Assembly (NCBI RefSeq): GCF_041435055.1
Contig: NZ_CP108002.1
Coordinates: forward strand, 5,208,001-5,272,000
Origin: Streptomyces sp. NBC_00341
Lineage (GTDB): Bacteria; Actinomycetota; Actinomycetes; Streptomycetales; Streptomycetaceae
Reading direction: 5' to 3'
DNA: 64,000 nucleotides
Shown here: piece by piece, positions 32,913 through 40,988 of the stretch
How positions within the stretch are numbered: the first letter of the stretch is position 1
Layout: each line of letters starts with the position of its first letter
The notes under the pieces: model-generated
What the model saw: only the letters and a program-made list of their open reading frames with translations
Told to the model about the DNA's origin: nothing
Database searches by the model: none
Position numbers and translations under genes: made by a program

Positions 32913-34466
32913 ATGCGCGGCGACGAGGAATGGTCCACCGTCCCGAACCTGGTGCGGGAGGCGGCGCGGCGCTACGGCGACCGCGAGGCGGTGGCCGAGG
33001 GCCGCACCAGGATCACGTACACGGAACTCGGTGAACGCGTGGAGCGGGCCGCCGCCGCGTGCATGGCCTCGGGGGTGGAACCGGGGGACCGGGTGGCGGT
33101 CTGGGCGCCCAACACCCTGGACTGGATCGTCTCCGCGCTGGGCGCGGTGACCGCGGGCGCCGTCCTGGTGCCGCTCAACACCCGCTTCAAGGGGACGGAG
33201 GCGGCGTACATCCTGGAGCGCAGCCGGGCGAAACTGCTCTTCGTCACGGGCACCTTCCTCGGCACGTCGTACGTGGCGTCCCTGCGCCGGGCCGACATCG
33301 AACTCCCGTACCTGGAAACGGTGGTCGTCCTCGCCGACACCGCCCCCGCCGACTACGTCACCTGGAAGGACTTCCTGGCCTCCGGCGAGGGGATCTCTCC
33401 GGAGCGGGTACGGGAACGGGCCGACGCCATCGCCCCGTCCGCCCCCTCCGACATCATCTACACCTCGGGCACCACGGGACGGCCCAAGGGCGCGGTCATC
33501 AGCCACGCCCAGACCCTGCGCTGCTACGAGATATGGAGCGAGCTGGCCGGTCTGCGCGAGGGCGACCGCTATCTGATCGTGAACCCGTTCTTCCACACCT
33601 TCGGCTACAAGGCGGGCGTGATCGCCTGCCTGATGCGGGGCGCGACGATGATCCCGCAGCCGGTCTTCAACGTGGACACGGTCCTCGCCAACATCGCCGC
33701 CGAGCGCATCTCGGTCCTGCCCGGCCCGCCCACCCTCCACCAGTCGCTCCTGGACCACCCGGCCCGCTCCACCCACGACCTGTCGGCGCTCCGCCTGGTG
33801 GTGACGGGCGCGGCGGTGGTCCCGCTCCAGCTGGTGGAGCGGCTGCGCACCGAGCTGGGCATAGCCACGGTCCTGACCGCCTACGGCCTCTCCGAGGCGA
33901 GCGGCATCGTGTCGATGTGCCGCCGCGGCGACCCGGCCCGGACCATCGCCGCCACCTCCGGCCGCGCGATCCCCGGCACCGAGATCCGCGTCCTGGCGGC
34001 CCCCGGCGAACCGGGCGAGGTCCTGGTCCGGGGCTTCAACGTGATGCGCGGCTACTTCGAGGACCCGGAGACCACGGCCGCCACGATCACCCCGGACGGC
34101 TGGCTCCACACCGGCGACATCGGCGTCCTGGACCCGGACGGCAGCCTGCGGATCACGGACCGGATCAAGGACATGTTCATCGTCGGCGGCTTCAACGCCT
34201 ACCCCGCGGAGATCGAACAGCTCCTGGGCCTGCACCCGGACGTCGCCGACATCGCGGTCATCGGCATCCCCGACCCCCGCCTCGGCGAGGTCGGCAAGGC
34301 GTACGCGGTCCGCCGTCCGGGCGCCACGGTGACCGCCGACGACCTGATCGCCTGGTCGCGGCGCGAGATGGCGAACTACAAGGTGCCGAGGGCGGTGGAG
34401 TTCGTCAGCGAGCTCCCGCGCAACGCGAGCGGCAAGGTGGTGAAGGGGGAGCTGCGGGGGCGCTGA
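32913..34466 (+). CDS. Fatty-acid/steroid-type acyl-CoA ligase, FadD3-like
   Basis: This 517-residue AMP-forming ligase has the P-loop YTSGTTGRPKG (183-193), the block YGLSEASG, the hinge ITDRIKDMFIVGGFNAYPAEIE and the catalytic Lys in NASGKV near the C-terminus. NTRFKGTEAAYIL, NPFFHTFGYKAG and ERISVLPGPPTLHQS are strikingly like FadD3, the ligase that activates the steroid C/D-ring propanoate (HIP) in mycobacteria. This resemblance is from memory. It is divergent from the thiolase operon and shares its operator. The true substrate is unproven. Confidence 0.88.
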   Translation: MRGDEEWSTVPNLVREAARRYGDREAVAEGRTRITYTELGERVERAAAACMASGVEPGDRVAVWAPNTLDWIVSALGAVTAGAVLVPLNTRFKGTEAAYILERSRAKLLFVTGTFLGTSYVASLRRADIELPYLETVVVLADTAPADYVTWKDFLASGEGISPERVRERADAIAPSAPSDIIYTSGTTGRPKGAVISHAQTLRCYEIWSELAGLREGDRYLIVNPFFHTFGYKAGVIACLMRGATMIPQPVFNVDTVLANIAAERISVLPGPPTLHQSLLDHPARSTHDLSALRLVVTGAAVVPLQLVERLRTELGIATVLTAYGLSEASGIVSMCRRGDPARTIAATSGRAIPGTEIRVLAAPGEPGEVLVRGFNVMRGYFEDPETTAATITPDGWLHTGDIGVLDPDGSLRITDRIKDMFIVGGFNAYPAEIEQLLGLHPDVADIAVIGIPDPRLGEVGKAYAVRRPGATVTADDLIAWSRREMANYKVPRAVEFVSELPRNASGKVVKGELRGR

Positions 34467-34471
34467 CGCTC

Positions 34472-34885
34472 TCAGCCCGCCCCGGGGCACGCGACGGGCA
34501 GGCCCAGTTCCCGTGCCGACTCGACCAGCCTCTTGTCGTAGACGACGAACGAGAGGAGAGCCCTGCCCAGCCCCTGTGCGGCGGCCAGGTGCAGGGCGTC
34601 CAGGGAGCGGAGCCGGTTGCCGGGAGACAGCTGTCCCGCGCGGTCGAAGAGAAGCGGCGGCATCCGGACGAGCGCGCTCTCGTCGAGCCATTCCTCGGCT
34701 TCGGCGGCGACATCGAGCCCGGCATGCGCGGCGTGCAGGGCACGCCGGACCTCTGTCCGCGTGAGATCGCAGGTCAGGACGGTGGCAGACCCCTGGGTGG
34801 AGAGCCACGCTTTGAGAGCGGCGGATTCGGACTCTTCCTTGAACAGCTTGAGCGCCGCGGAGGTGTCCAGATAGATGAAACGCAT
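34472..34885 (-). CDS. PIN-domain toxin (VapC-like)
   Basis: This 137-residue PIN ribonuclease carries the acidic residues of the active site: Asp in IYLDTSAALKLF, Glu in TRTEVRRAL and Asp in SLDALHLAAA. It should cut RNA when free of antitoxin. Its ATG overlaps the antitoxin stop by one base (TGATG), so translation is coupled. It ends 5 bases after the convergent ligase gene. Confidence 0.85.
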   Translation of the reverse strand: MRFIYLDTSAALKLFKEESESAALKAWLSTQGSATVLTCDLTRTEVRRALHAAHAGLDVAAEAEEWLDESALVRMPPLLFDRAGQLSPGNRLRSLDALHLAAAQGLGRALLSFVVYDKRLVESARELGLPVACPGAG

Positions 34886-35220
34886 CAGCGCCCTTCCCCG
34901 CCGTCCTGGGCGTCGCGCAGCTCTTCCAGGGCCTGGGTGAGCGGCACGTCGGCGGCGGTCGAGGGAGCGGTCCGGACGCGTGCCGTCTGGGCGGCGGTGC
35001 GGGCGCGGCTGAGCTCCGTGAGATCGATCAGTCCGTCCGCGACGGCCTGGTTGACCGCTTCCTCGGCAGGATCCGGAGGGACTATCCGCGCCACTGTCCG
35101 GCCGTGCCGGGTGACGGTGAACGTCTCCCCGTGCTCCAGCCGCACGAGGACGGCCGCGGCGTTCCGCTGAAGATCGCGGACGGTGATCCGGGTGTCGTGG
35201 CTGTGCGGCTCGCTGTCCAT
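34885..35220 (-). CDS. Phd/YefM-family antitoxin
   Basis: This 111-residue antitoxin has the N-terminal DNA-binding domain (ITVRDLQRNAAAVLVRLEHGETFTVTRHGRTVARIVP) and a long helical, disordered tail that should wrap the PIN toxin encoded immediately downstream. It is divergent from a second, unrelated antitoxin gene 123 bases away. The intergenic region is presumably the autoregulatory site for both modules. Confidence 0.85.
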   Translation of the reverse strand: MDSEPHSHDTRITVRDLQRNAAAVLVRLEHGETFTVTRHGRTVARIVPPDPAEEAVNQAVADGLIDLTELSRARTAAQTARVRTAPSTAADVPLTQALEELRDAQDGGEGR

Positions 35221-35343
35221 GTCGTACAGGGTAGGGGAGTGTGCGGCGGGTGGCGAGATTGTGCGTCAATGAGGCTTGGGTCCTGTCACTCCATGGGGTG
35301 AGGCTGGTGGCGGGGCGCGCTTGCTCTCGGTATGGTGATAGGT

Positions 35344-35619
35344 ATGGCAACCAAGAAATACACGGTCACCCTGCCGGAGGAGCTGGCGGAGGAGATCCGG
35401 AGCGAGGTGGGGTCGGGGGCGTTCAGTGCCTATGTCACGCGTGCGATAGAGCGTCAGCGTGAGCATGACCGGCTGGGGGAGCTGGTGGATCGGCTACTGA
35501 AGGAGGGCGGACCACTGAGCGAGGTGGAGGAGGCCGCCGCCGACAAGGAGATGCGCGACATCGAGCGCTGGTTCGACGAGCGTGAACCCGGCGCTGACCG
35601 GCCGGCGGATGCTGCTTAA
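35344..35619 (+). CDS. Antitoxin of the second PIN module
   Basis: This 91-residue protein begins ATKKYTVTLPEELAEEIRSEVGSGAFSAYVTRAIER, a ribbon-helix-helix-like DNA-binding domain. An acidic helical C-terminus for toxin binding follows. The ATG at 35344 fits the family start. Its stop overlaps the next ATG by one base (TAATG). Confidence 0.82.
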   Translation: MATKKYTVTLPEELAEEIRSEVGSGAFSAYVTRAIERQREHDRLGELVDRLLKEGGPLSEVEEAAADKEMRDIERWFDEREPGADRPADAA

Positions 35620-36014
35620 TGCCCGAGATGACGTATGTCTTGGACAGCGAGGCCTTGTCCAAGATCGCCCTGAACGACCGGGCGATGTCCGTGACGCTCG
35701 CCAGGGCCCACCAGTCGAGCGTCCGTGTGGTGACGAGTTCGATGACGCTCATCGAGGCATATCACAGCAGGATCCGGCAGCCCATCTGGGACTGGGCAAT
35801 GTCGCGGGTCGTGGTGGAGCCGGTCACCAAGGACATCGCCGACGAGGCGATCCGCCTCCTCAGGTCCACCGGCCTGCACGGTCACAAGTACGCTATCGAC
35901 GCGGCGCTCGCGGTCATCGCGGGGCGGCAGCGGGGCCGGGTGGTGGTCTTCACCTCGGACGAGGACGACATGGGGAAGTTGTGTAGGGCGAGGGTGCTGG
36001 TGCGCGGGGTGTAG
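35619..36014 (+). CDS. PIN-domain toxin of the second module
   Basis: This 131-residue PIN protein has acidic active-site residues in YVLDSEALSK, SMTLIEAYH, YAIDAALAVIA and FTSDEDDM. It is coupled to the upstream antitoxin by TAATG. Sequence and size differ from the toxin at 34472, so this is a separate module rather than a duplicate. Confidence 0.83.
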   Translation: MPEMTYVLDSEALSKIALNDRAMSVTLARAHQSSVRVVTSSMTLIEAYHSRIRQPIWDWAMSRVVVEPVTKDIADEAIRLLRSTGLHGHKYAIDAALAVIAGRQRGRVVVFTSDEDDMGKLCRARVLVRGV

Positions 36015-36110
36015 GGCCCTGCCCGACCGGTGTGCGGACATGCCGCGGCCGCGACGGCTCCCCCTCCGCGCCGCCGCGGCCGTGCCCCCGTGCCCCCGTG
36101 CGGGTTTGGT

Positions 36111-36284
36111 CTACTTGGGCTTCGGCGCCGAGGCGTGGGCGTCGAGCGTGGTGATCTTCTCGCCCGAGGCGTGTGCGTCAGCCGGCTTGAGGGGCTCGCT
36201 CGAAGCGTGAGCGTCCTGGGTGGTGATTTCCTCGTCCGAGGCGTGCGCGTCGGTCGGCTTGATGATGCCGCTGTTGTCGGCCAT
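36111..36284 (-). CDS. 57-residue peptide with four DAHAS repeats
   Basis: The peptide contains DAHAS four times, starting at residues 12, 24, 36 and 48: an exact 12-residue period with spacers of seven (DEEITTQ, SEPLKPA, GEKITTL). AGGAG lies 9 bases before the ATG at 36284, an excellent start. There is no signal peptide and no Cys. Short Streptomyces peptides with DNHAS-type repeats are, from memory, sometimes labelled sigma-like proteins, without known function. It lies downstream of and in the same direction as the AfsR-type regulator, separated by a hairpin. It could be a multi-core peptide precursor or a structural or metal-binding peptide; no maturation enzyme is adjacent. Confidence 0.72.
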   Translation of the reverse strand: MADNSGIIKPTDAHASDEEITTQDAHASSEPLKPADAHASGEKITTLDAHASAPKPK

Positions 36285-36323
36285 GAAGGTCAACTCCTGA
36301 AAGCGTGGACGTAATGGATGGGG

Positions 36324-36363
36324 TGCCCGTCCGGCGGTTCCCCCGTGGATCGCCGGACGGGCA
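36324..36363. terminator. Hairpin between AfsR-type regulator and repeat peptide
   Basis: TGCCCGTCCGGCG and its perfect complement form a 13-bp stem with a 14-base loop. It starts 40 bases before the peptide ATG on the minus strand. Read with the regulator it is a terminator. With only 40 bases left before the peptide, it might instead act as an attenuator controlling read-through. Confidence 0.65.
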
Positions 36364-36488
36364 TTCCAGGGCCGTTCACCCTAACGGTGAGGCCACACCA
36401 CGATCCGCCTGCCCCCCGACGCGACGGATCGATGAGTAAGAGAGTGGCCCGGGGCGATAAACGAATGATGAACGCGGCTGCCCGAACC

Positions 36489-39455
36489 TCAGACCATGGA
36501 AGCCGGGTGGAGAAGGGCACGCACATCGTCTGCTTCGGACGACCCCAACTCCTCGAAGACCGTGAGTGCTTCCAGCCAGCAGGCCTGCGCACGGTCGGTC
36601 TGGCCGAGAGGTGTGAGGCTGAGGCCGAGCACGGTCAGGATGTTCGCCCGTCGCCACTCCCCGCCGATCCCGTGCAGGACGGCAAGGGCCTGTTCCGCCT
36701 GTGAGGCGGCCTGTGCGTGCTGACGGTCCGCCAGGTCGACTTCCGACAGCCGGAACAGCGTCATGCCCTGCCAGAACCGCTGGCGGCTCTCGCGGAAGAC
36801 TGTCAGGGCCTCGGTGAGTACCTGACGTGCCTCTGCGGTCCGGCCCGCTCCGGTGAGGGCCAGACCGAGTGCGTACTTCCCGTTGGCCAGCCGGAGCGCC
36901 TGTTCCCGTCCGCCCGACTCGTAGAGGGAGATGCCCTGTCGGGCCAGCTCCACCGCACTGGTCTTACGGTCCGTGGCCAGGTGGACCCTGGACATGTTGC
37001 ACAGTGCCGACGCTTCGCCCGACGTGTTCCGGTCGGCGCGGAAGGCGCTCAGGGCCTGGGCGAAGTGGGCCTCGGCCTCAGGGTGCCGGTTCTCGTACAG
37101 GGCGATGATCCCGAGCTGGTTGGGCGCTTGACTGGAGGAGACCGGGTCTCCGGCGGCGAGTCCCAGTTCCAGGGCACGCCGCGCATCGCTCTCCGCGTCG
37201 GCGAACCGCCCCGAAATGCTGTGGACGTGCGTCAGCATGGTGCGGGCGCGGCCTTCCGCCTGAACGTCGCCCGCCGCCTGCGCGGCCTCGGAGACCGCCG
37301 TCGCCGCCTGGGTGAACTGATGCGAATTCGCCCCTGACTCGCCCAGGTCCACGGCAGCCATGAGGAGATCGGCGGCCTTGCGGAGCATGCCATGTGTCGC
37401 GGATTGCCGGGCGCACGCGAGCACCCCGCTGGACTCGCTGAAGAGCCAGTCCAGCGCTTCCGCCGGCGTCGAGAACGGCAGGCCCGGCCGGCCCGTGGGC
37501 TCGAAGTGGTCGAGCACCCGCTCCCCCGGCCGCTCCAGCGCGTACACCCCCGCGGCCGTCGCCAGGTAGAAGTCCAGCAGCCGCGACAACGCAGACTCCC
37601 GCTCCTGCGGGGCCTCCTCGTCCCGCTCCGCGCAGGAACGCGCGTAGAGGCGGACCAGGTCGTGGTAGCGGTAGCGGCCCGGCGCGGCGGACTCCAGCAG
37701 GGAGGTGTCGACCAGGGCCTCCAGGAGGTCCTCCGCCGCGTGGGTCTCCAGGTTCAGCAGGGCGGCCGCGGCGGCGAGGGAGATGTCGGGGCCGTCCGCC
37801 AGGCCCAGGAGGCGGAAGGCGCGGGCCTGGGCGGGCTCCAGCTGGCCGTAGCCGAGTTCGAAGGTGGCCTTCACCGCGAGGTCGCCCGCCTGGAGTTCGT
37901 CCAGCCGGCGGCGTTCGTCCGCGAGCTTGGCGGCCAGGACCGAGACCGTCCAGGTGCGGCGGGCGGCCAGCCGGGAGGCGGCGATGCGGATGGCGAGCGG
38001 GAGGAATCCGCAGGCGGCGACCACGTCGAGGGCGGCCTCGCGCTCGGAGTTGATGCGCTCCTCGCCCACGATGCGGGTGAAGAGCTGGAGCGCCTCCTCC
38101 GGCGACATCACGTCCAGGTCGACCAGGTGCGCGCCCGCCAGGTCGACCATCCGGACCCGGCTGGTGACCAGTGCCGCGCAGCCCGCCGTGCCCGGGAGCA
38201 GCGGGCGGATCTGGGCCGCGTCGTGGGCGTTGTCCAGGAGGATCAGGATGCGGCGGCCGTCGAGCGTGGAGCGGTAGAGCGCGGCGCGTTCGTCGAGGGA
38301 GTCGGGGATCGCGGAGTCCGCCGTGCCCAGGGCGCGCAGGAACGCGCCGAGCACCGTCTCCGGTTCTGCGGTGCGGGAGCCCGCGCCCTGGAGGTCGACG
38401 TACAGCTGGCCGTCCGGGAAGTGCGGGCGGGCCTGGTGGGCGACGTGCACGGCCAGGGTCGTCTTGCCGACGCCGCCGATGCCCGCGAGGGCGGAGACGG
38501 CCATCACGGAGCCCTCCGCGGTGGCGAGCCGGTCGCCCAGTTCGCGGACGAAGGAGGCGCGGCCGGTGAAGTCCGGCACGGTGGCCGGGAGCTGGGCCGG
38601 GCGGACCGGGGCGGCGGCCTGGACCGGCTCGTCGGCCGGGCGGGCCAGCTCCTCGTCGGCCTGGAGGATGCGCTGCTGGAGCTGGGCCAGCTCGGGGCGC
38701 GGGTCCACGCCCAGTTCCTCGGCGAGCAGCCGGCGGGTGTCCGCGTACACCGCGAGGGCCTCGGCCTGCCGCCCGCTGCGGTACAGGGCCACCATCAGCA
38801 GCTCGCGCAGCCGTTCGCGCAGTGGGTGCGCGGCGGTGAGCGCGGTCAGTTCGGAGACCGCCTCCGCGTGGCAGCCGACCTCCAGGTCCAGATCCAGCCG
38901 GGTCTCGGTCAGCTGGAGGCGCCACTCCTCCAGCCTGGTGCGCTGGTTCTCCGCGTACGGTCCGGGCACCGAGGCCAGCGCCTCGCCGTCCCACAGGGCG
39001 AGCGCCTTGTTCAGCAGCACCCTGGCCCGGGGACGGTCACCCGCGGCGCGGGCCTTGTCCGCTCCGGCGGCCAGTTCCTCGGCCACGGTCACATCGAGCG
39101 CGTCGGGCCCGGTGCGCATCGCGTACCCGCCGGAGTCGCTCGCCAGGGTCTGCGGACCCAGGACCTTGCGGAGCCGGGAGGCGTACGTGCGTACGGCGGC
39201 CAGCGCCTGGGAGGGCGGCTCGTCGCCCCAGATGGCGTCGATGAGTTCACCGGCCGTCGCGGTGTGGCCGCCCCGCAGCAGCAGGGCCGACAGCAGGGCG
39301 CGCTGTTGCGGCGAACCGGACGGCAGCGTCTCGTCACCCCGCCGGGCCCGTACCGGTCCGAGCACGGAGAAGCGCAGCTCTGTACCGTCCGTCGGCTGCC
39401 GCTCCGGAGCTCGTTGTTCCGGAACACGCACCCGTGACCCGTCGTCACGGCCCAT
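36489..39455 (-). CDS. AfsR/SARP-type regulator with NB-ARC and TPR domains
   Basis: This 988-residue regulator has an OmpR-like winged-helix SARP domain (about 25-110: FSVLGPVRARRG, PQQRALLSALLLRGG), a BTAD domain (about 120-270), and an NB-ARC ATPase with P-loop GIGGVGKT at 325-332 and LILLDNA as Walker B. A TPR region follows from about 700. It should activate a biosynthetic or developmental pathway in response to nucleotide and a ligand or phosphorylation. AGGAGG precedes the ATG at 39455 by six bases. No biosynthetic cluster adjoins; nearest genes are the repeat peptide downstream and a divergent amidohydrolase. Target unknown. Confidence 0.92.
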   Translation of the reverse strand: MGRDDGSRVRVPEQRAPERQPTDGTELRFSVLGPVRARRGDETLPSGSPQQRALLSALLLRGGHTATAGELIDAIWGDEPPSQALAAVRTYASRLRKVLGPQTLASDSGGYAMRTGPDALDVTVAEELAAGADKARAAGDRPRARVLLNKALALWDGEALASVPGPYAENQRTRLEEWRLQLTETRLDLDLEVGCHAEAVSELTALTAAHPLRERLRELLMVALYRSGRQAEALAVYADTRRLLAEELGVDPRPELAQLQQRILQADEELARPADEPVQAAAPVRPAQLPATVPDFTGRASFVRELGDRLATAEGSVMAVSALAGIGGVGKTTLAVHVAHQARPHFPDGQLYVDLQGAGSRTAEPETVLGAFLRALGTADSAIPDSLDERAALYRSTLDGRRILILLDNAHDAAQIRPLLPGTAGCAALVTSRVRMVDLAGAHLVDLDVMSPEEALQLFTRIVGEERINSEREAALDVVAACGFLPLAIRIAASRLAARRTWTVSVLAAKLADERRRLDELQAGDLAVKATFELGYGQLEPAQARAFRLLGLADGPDISLAAAAALLNLETHAAEDLLEALVDTSLLESAAPGRYRYHDLVRLYARSCAERDEEAPQERESALSRLLDFYLATAAGVYALERPGERVLDHFEPTGRPGLPFSTPAEALDWLFSESSGVLACARQSATHGMLRKAADLLMAAVDLGESGANSHQFTQAATAVSEAAQAAGDVQAEGRARTMLTHVHSISGRFADAESDARRALELGLAAGDPVSSSQAPNQLGIIALYENRHPEAEAHFAQALSAFRADRNTSGEASALCNMSRVHLATDRKTSAVELARQGISLYESGGREQALRLANGKYALGLALTGAGRTAEARQVLTEALTVFRESRQRFWQGMTLFRLSEVDLADRQHAQAASQAEQALAVLHGIGGEWRRANILTVLGLSLTPLGQTDRAQACWLEALTVFEELGSSEADDVRALLHPASMV

Positions 39456-39656
39456 TGCCGCCTCCTGTCCTGCTCTCTGCGCACTGCCCAGTGCCGCACC
39501 GAACATGTCGGGACACCGCCGAGGAGATCCGGATTGCTCCATACCGTTCGTATCGCCGTCAACAGTCTGCCTTGTGAAGGGCGGACACGTCAGCAGTGGG
39601 TGACTGTCTGCACGAGCCCTCGACAACGATTGTGGAACGGAGCCTCGCACAGATTG

Positions 39657-39671
39657 CTGACGGTTCGTCAG
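39657..39671. promoter_or_regulatory. 15-bp operator upstream of the amidohydrolase gene
   Basis: CTGACGGTTCGTCAG is a perfect copy of the shared operator (6-bp arms). It ends 21 bases before the amidohydrolase ATG, in the spacer shared with the divergent AfsR-type gene (start 39455). Confidence 0.7.
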
Positions 39672-39692
39672 ATCAGCGCTACCGTGGAACGC

Positions 39693-40919
39693 ATGGAGAC
39701 CTTCCCGAAGATCATCTCGGTGGACGACCACACGGTGGAGCCCCCTCATGTCTGGCGGGACCGGCTCCCGTCCAAGTACGCGGACTCCGGTCCGCGCATC
39801 GTCCGGGCGCCGCTCAAGGAAATGACGTTCATGGGCGGAAAGTTCGCGCCCGTGATGGGTGCGAAGGGCGACGACGGCCCGATCGGTGACTGGTGGGTGT
39901 ACGAGGACCTGCACCGCCCGCTCACCCGCCTCGACACCTCCGTCGGCTACGACAGGGACGAGATAAAGCTCGAAGTAATCACGTACGAGCAGATGCGCCC
40001 CGGTTCGTTCTCGGTGCCGGAGCGGCTCGCCGACATGGACGTCAACCACGTGCAGTCCGCCCTCTGCTTCCCGACCTTCCCCCGCTTCTGCGGCCAGACC
40101 TTCACCGAAGCGAAGGACCGCGAACTCGGCCTGCTCGGTGTGCGCGCGTACAACGACTGGATGGTCGACGAGTGGTGCGGCCCGGACGCGCACGGCCGGC
40201 TCATCCCGCTCACCCTGGTCCCGCTCTGGGACGCGCAGTTGGCCGCGGAGGAGGTCAGGCGCAACGCGGCGCGCGGGGTGCGTGCGGTGGCGTTCTCCGA
40301 AATACCTCCACATCTCGGACTGCCGTCCATTCATACGGACGAGTGGGATCCGTTCCTGCGGGCCTGCGACGAGACGGGGACGGTGATCGCCATGCACATC
40401 GGCTCGTCCTCGAAGATGCCGTCCACCTCGGCCGACGCCCCGCCCGCCGTCGGTTCCACCATCACCTTCGCCAACTGCTGCTTCTCGATGGTCGACTGGC
40501 TGATGAGCGGCAAGTTCGAGCGCTTCCCGAACCTGCGGATCATGTACGCGGAGGGGCAGATCGGCTGGATTCCGTACATCCTGGAACGCGCCGACGTGGT
40601 CTGGGAGGAGAACCGGGGCTGGGGCGGGGTCGCGGACAAGGTCCACCGGCCGCCGTCGGAGCTGTTCACCGAGCACGTCTACGGCTGCTTCTTCGACGAC
40701 GCCTTCGGGCTGAAGAACCTGGACGCGATCGGCGTCGCCAACGTGCTGTACGAGACGGACTACCCGCACTCCGACTCGACCTGGCCCAAGTCCCGCGAGG
40801 TCGGGGAGGAGCAGATGGGGCACCTGGACGCGGACGTGGTGGACCGCATCGTGCGCCGCAACGCGATCGATCTGCTCGGGCTCACTGCCGACGGGCTGTG
40901 GGCGGGACCCGGGGCGTAG
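39693..40919 (+). CDS. Amidohydrolase-2 family metal-dependent hydrolase
   Basis: This 408-residue TIM-barrel protein starts with SVDDHTVEPPHVW, where the usual HxH is reduced to a single His after DD. Later blocks are FPTFPRF, AMHIGSS, YAEGQIGWIPYILERAD and YETDYPHSDSTWP with the metal-binding Asp. Related enzymes decarboxylate or hydrolyse aromatic or ring-cleavage acids. The shared operator suggests it belongs to the same catabolic programme as the acyl-CoA genes. The ATG at 39693 has only a weak upstream GGAA; an in-frame GTG at 39684 is possible. Confidence 0.82.
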   Translation: METFPKIISVDDHTVEPPHVWRDRLPSKYADSGPRIVRAPLKEMTFMGGKFAPVMGAKGDDGPIGDWWVYEDLHRPLTRLDTSVGYDRDEIKLEVITYEQMRPGSFSVPERLADMDVNHVQSALCFPTFPRFCGQTFTEAKDRELGLLGVRAYNDWMVDEWCGPDAHGRLIPLTLVPLWDAQLAAEEVRRNAARGVRAVAFSEIPPHLGLPSIHTDEWDPFLRACDETGTVIAMHIGSSSKMPSTSADAPPAVGSTITFANCCFSMVDWLMSGKFERFPNLRIMYAEGQIGWIPYILERADVVWEENRGWGGVADKVHRPPSELFTEHVYGCFFDDAFGLKNLDAIGVANVLYETDYPHSDSTWPKSREVGEEQMGHLDADVVDRIVRRNAIDLLGLTADGLWAGPGA

Positions 40920-40945
40920 GGGCGGCGGGACCCGGCGCGCAGGAG

Positions 40946-40980
40946 GGGTGGGGCCGCCCGTATGAAGGGCGGCCCCACCC
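40946..40980. terminator. Bidirectional hairpin terminator
   Basis: GGGTGGGGCCGCCC pairs perfectly over 14 bases with GGGCGGCCCCACCC around the loop GTATGAA. It lies between the convergent amidohydrolase (ends 40919) and MerR (ends 40989) genes and can end both transcripts. Confidence 0.88.
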
Positions 40981-40988
40981 TCAGGGCG

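Noticed and set aside
36030..36110. Terminator hairpin after the second PIN toxin
   Set aside because: The GCCGCGGCC stretches are self-complementary in several registers; I could not define one convincing stem-loop by eye.
36489..40823. A 1444-codon open frame on the minus strand
   Set aside because: The part beyond 39455 runs antisense through the amidohydrolase gene and has no family features. AGGAGG before 39455 and the SARP domain mark the true start of the regulator.
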